Below are positions 60,769-64,000 of a DNA stretch of 64,000 nt, one piece after another (the first letter of the stretch is position 1; every line of letters begins with the position of its first letter). The notes below the pieces were generated by a model. That model was given only the letters and a program-made list of their open reading frames with translations. It did not search any database and was not told the origin of the DNA. Made by a program: the position numbers and the translations under genes. Source of the stretch: Owenia fusiformis (taxonomy: Eukaryota; Annelida; Polychaeta; Sabellida; Oweniidae); NCBI GenBank assembly GCA_903813345.2, contig CAIIXF020000002.1, positions 2,890,001 to 2,954,000 of the forward strand, given 5' to 3'.

Positions 60769-61908
60769 GTAAGATTCACAGGTAAGATTTTCTTTAAACT
60801 AGTTCCATTTGGTTTATGGATGGTTATAAAGACTGAGTTAAATCTGCAGTGTGGTCTACAAGAAGCAGAATATAAGCTGTAAACCTACCGGCTGAGATAT
60901 CCAAGTTCATAATTTTAGTCCATTCTTGTGTTTTCTCAGTATATGTGCCTCAGAGCCACTCAAAATATTAACTGTAAGTAAACTGTGTATTAACAAGTAC
61001 AAATCCAGGACAGGTACGTGGTGTTTATTGTAAATAATAAGGTTTCAATCGCATGTATTATAGTTGTACATTAGATATTTAGCGGACGCTTGCGTACCTG
61101 TCAAGTCAAGGTTGCTAGATCTTATAGCCTCTTTTTACGTTATTGTTATGATGGGTAAGAAAAGGAATCTTGAATTGCCTATATTTGTTTTCAGGACTCG
61201 GAAGAGGCGTTTGACTCTCTATAGGGCAAGGAAAAAACTGAAGTGGCTCGCTTCATTGATGAAACCAATGAAAGTGAAAAAAAAGCAATGAAGAGGAAAA
61301 AGAAGATTTTACTTCAACTACTGATGAGATATGGTGACGTCAGCCATGGTTGAATAGTGTAAGTAAATATGTGATTGAACAAAATAGGCCATGTCTGCAT
61401 AGCCAGATCAGATTATTATAAATTGTGGGATACAGGCTTATGGCCTACCAGTATGTGATTTTTAACTGAGATTATCATTTTTACCGAATCGTGTAAAATG
61501 AAAATTGTAAGGATAAAATGGATTTTACCAGAGAGTTCCGTTTGATACCTACATGTAAACATGTGATATGTGGCATCACTTATCCCGCATTCTGTATTTT
61601 CTATAATAACATGTTAAATTGGCAGAGTAATATATTGAGACGTCATAGGCATACTGGTATGACATAATTCATGTTGTTTAAATTTAAGATAGAATATCTC
61701 ACATTTCATACGATGAGCTGTGTGAGAAAACATTTACTTCCTCGTTGAACAATTTCAAAAGTGTGCTAAATTAAGTTTAACGCAAACGATAACCAGTTGG
61801 GGTATCCCAAACAGAAAGTTTGTCAGCTTGTTTTATATCATTAAATGATCGAATCCTGAAAATGTCTTCAATACCTTGTAGTATCGTTACGTTTATATAC
61901 TAATAACT

Positions 61909-63853
61909 CTATTTGTCGTATTTCACGTTAAAATATTGTATGTATTCTTTGAATTCGTTTCTCAGCAAATCAGCCTCAAGTCCATACTTTTCTAAAGAAT
62001 ACGAATGGACCCCATGTTTGTGTTGAGGGTTATCTTTGATATATTGTCTCATAGCAAATTCCGCCTTTGGTGATAACTCTTTCCCAATATGTGCATAGAT
62101 AGACCTTACAGTTGCCATTGGTGATTTCACCAAATCTCTAAAATTGATATCCAGGAATGCGCATGCGCCCTTTCCTTGGTTGGTGACGTCATATGACTTC
62201 CTGAATGACGTGAAACATTCTGCCTCGTGCTTCATGTGCTTTAACACTCTGTGACTGATTACCAGTGGTTCTATGTCGCTCTTGAAATAATACTGTTCAG
62301 CGTATGTCTCGTTTACACTACAAGACGAAGGGACGAAACTGGCAGGATCGCGCACTGTATGAACAATTTTTGCATCTGGATATGTTGCCATCAATTGTCG
62401 TATGAAGCTCATGTGGTTTGAATCCTTTCGAAGTACACGCTTTTGCACTTTTCCTAAAAAAATCAAGATTTTTTTTTTGTTCTTATTTTGGTTTAGGTCT
62501 TTTTTAGTTCTTTTTAGATTGGTTTAATTAATTAAATAATACAATTTTACTTGAGCGACTTCAATACAATTAAGTGAAAATTGACAAATCAGTTATGCAT
62601 ATGATCTGAAAATGATAATACTAAACAGTAGGTAACTAGACTGATATCTTTAACTACACCCCCAATCCGAACGGTACATTTAGAGTATTGTACCGTACAG
62701 TACCGTTTGGGTATGGCGCCATACACTGTTTAGGGTAACGCACAGTACGACTGTCTCCTCTTTAACTACACCCCCAATCCGCACGGTACATTGAGAGTAT
62801 TGTACAGTACTGTTTGGGTATGGCGCCATACACTGTTTAGGGTAACGCACAGTACGACTGTCTCCTCATCACGATTTTTGATTTTGATTTTAAGGCAGAA
62901 AATGTCTGTGTTTCCCGTTTCTTTCCCGTTAACTATATAAAACTGTTCTAGTTCGTTCTAATCTGACAAAATTGTTCAAAACTGGTATTTTCTCAAATAA
63001 GCCAAGTTTCTTTAATTATCTTATATTTTGTTTTGTTTATTTTGTTGTATAGTTTCTTGCTAATTTATTCAATATAGAGCTAGTCAATATCTTACCCATT
63101 TGGTAAACGAAGGCCTTGATTTCCAAGTCGTAATGACGGTAAAGCCTTGCTAGAGTTTCATCATCAATTGTTTGGTACCACGTCATGTAAGATAGAAGTT
63201 TCTTGTGGGCCATTAAAGGAAGGTCACGTGACACAAAACATCGCAAGAATTGAACTTCGCACTCTTCGGGACCTAAAGCGTCCAAGGGATGTGTTTTCTT
63301 GATATCAGGAAAGCACGTGTTCAAAAGATCTGAAATAAGACAATTGTTGATGTTCTCGGAACAGTGTCTTTTCTACAAAAAATCGTGTAAGACATGTAAG
63401 TTAGTGTACATAAAAAAATTAATTAATTACTTAATTATTGTCGTTAATCATTGTCGACTGCAAAGAGAATGACACAACCCTGGGGCAAAACAATCACTAA
63501 TTTGTAAACTTTTGTGAAAAAGGTGGCCTTGAAATTTACCTGTCATGACCAAAGTCGAATCAAATGTTAACACGTACTAGTCTGCTCTTGCATCTGTAGT
63601 GCCTTAAGCAATTAACAGTTAAGCAATGTGAAGTTACGTGCAGAATTATTATAACGGCACAGTCACCTATGTTTTGAAGTGCATGTCCTACCCTCGCCTC
63701 CTTTTCGCATGCGTTGTTATTCAATGGCGTAGGGTTCAGCATTTGCCATACAGGAGGTGCAAACAGGCTATCGTCTTGCGCAAGTAAATTAAACAAAAAA
63801 GTAGTCCCTGTCCTCATTTGCCCAACGATGAATATAGGATTTTTAATCTCAAC
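61909..63853 (-). CDS. Sulfotransferase B (Sulfotransfer_3-like), 5' part beyond window
   Basis: Exons 63853-63667, 63329-63096 and 62453-61909 join in the same phases as copy A to give 321 residues ending in TAG. All introns are GT-AG (donor GG|GTAAG after exon 2). FIVGQMRTGTTFL and VHTVRDPASFVPSSCS mark the two PAPS-binding sites. Missing N-terminal exons should lie to the right of the window. No frameshift or stop is seen, so it looks functional. The substrate is unknown. Confidence 0.9.
62649..62870 (+). repeat. Tandem repeat in sulfotransferase B intron 2 (2 units)
   Basis: Two units of about 112 bp starting TTTAACTACACCC at 62649 and 62763, orthologous in position to the four units of copy A. 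Confidence 0.85.
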
Positions 63854-64000
63854 CTAAAATATAAAAATAAAAGAAGTAACGATTTAGCACTATATAAAGT
63901 CTGCAACCTTTTTAACACTAAGTTGCAAGTCGGACATTTTCGAATGATAAAATAAATCACTCCTCCGAAGGAAGTTCATCCATTTTGTTATGACGACGTA
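63854..64000. other. Intron upstream of sulfotransferase B exon
   Basis: Sequence through about 63893 matches unit 1 to the Gypsy LTR start at 26203, so it is the empty-site side for that insertion. The remainder is unique here. Confidence 0.6.

Overview
This is a eukaryotic (metazoan) genomic window. It is AT-rich and carries spliced genes with GT-AG introns, AATAAA signals, a Gypsy LTR retrotransposon, a PIF/Harbinger transposase and many foldback DNA elements and MITEs. No bacterial or viral gene organisation is visible. A marine invertebrate (mollusc, hemichordate, echinoderm or lancelet type) is my best guess, but the sequence alone does not fix the phylum.

The backbone is a segmental duplication whose unit carries a small secreted-peptide gene and, upstream of it, a sulfotransferase gene, both on the minus strand. 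Unit 1 spans about 1-26.2 kb: peptide gene P1 at 229-14028 and sulfotransferase A at 24018-26166. Unit 2 spans about 48.8-54.0 kb: peptide gene P2 at 49506-52262, with no sulfotransferase left. Unit 3 spans 56.46-63.9 kb: decaying peptide gene P3 at 56762-59895 and sulfotransferase B at 61909-63853, which runs off the window. Each peptide gene has a TATAAATA promoter, an untranslated first exon, a signal-peptide exon, a 30-nt microexon and a short last exon with a dibasic site and a two-cysteine loop. I do not recognise the family.

Three large foldback transposons interrupt this backbone: E1 (2016-12537), E2 (14530-22588) and E3 (33623-42978). They share the terminus AACAGGATCTTAAGAGG, have inverted arms of about 1.45-1.54 kb containing 147-bp subrepeats, and make 4-bp target duplications (TTGA, GCTA, CCCT). 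No transposase is visible in them. Several insertions are proved inside the window because another duplicated unit preserves the empty site. E1 sits in a 373-bp TTAA MITE that itself sits in an intron of P1, and E2 sits between P1 and sulfotransferase A.

From 26.2 to 44.6 kb is a nest of elements. A Gypsy retrotransposon (173-bp LTR, tRNA-Leu-type primer site, gag-protease-RT) starts in the intron upstream of sulfotransferase A's first visible exon. Its RT is split by a 4.4-kb TIR element (28522-32921). The RT then stops at a junction with a Harbinger transposase, which is in turn split by E3. A divergent second ORF of that Harbinger locus lies at 43870-44557.

The 44.6-48.4 kb and 52.4-56.5 kb intervals hold MITEs, a possible LINE 3' remnant, one orphan exon, a degenerate TTAGGG-like tract and otherwise no supportable genes.
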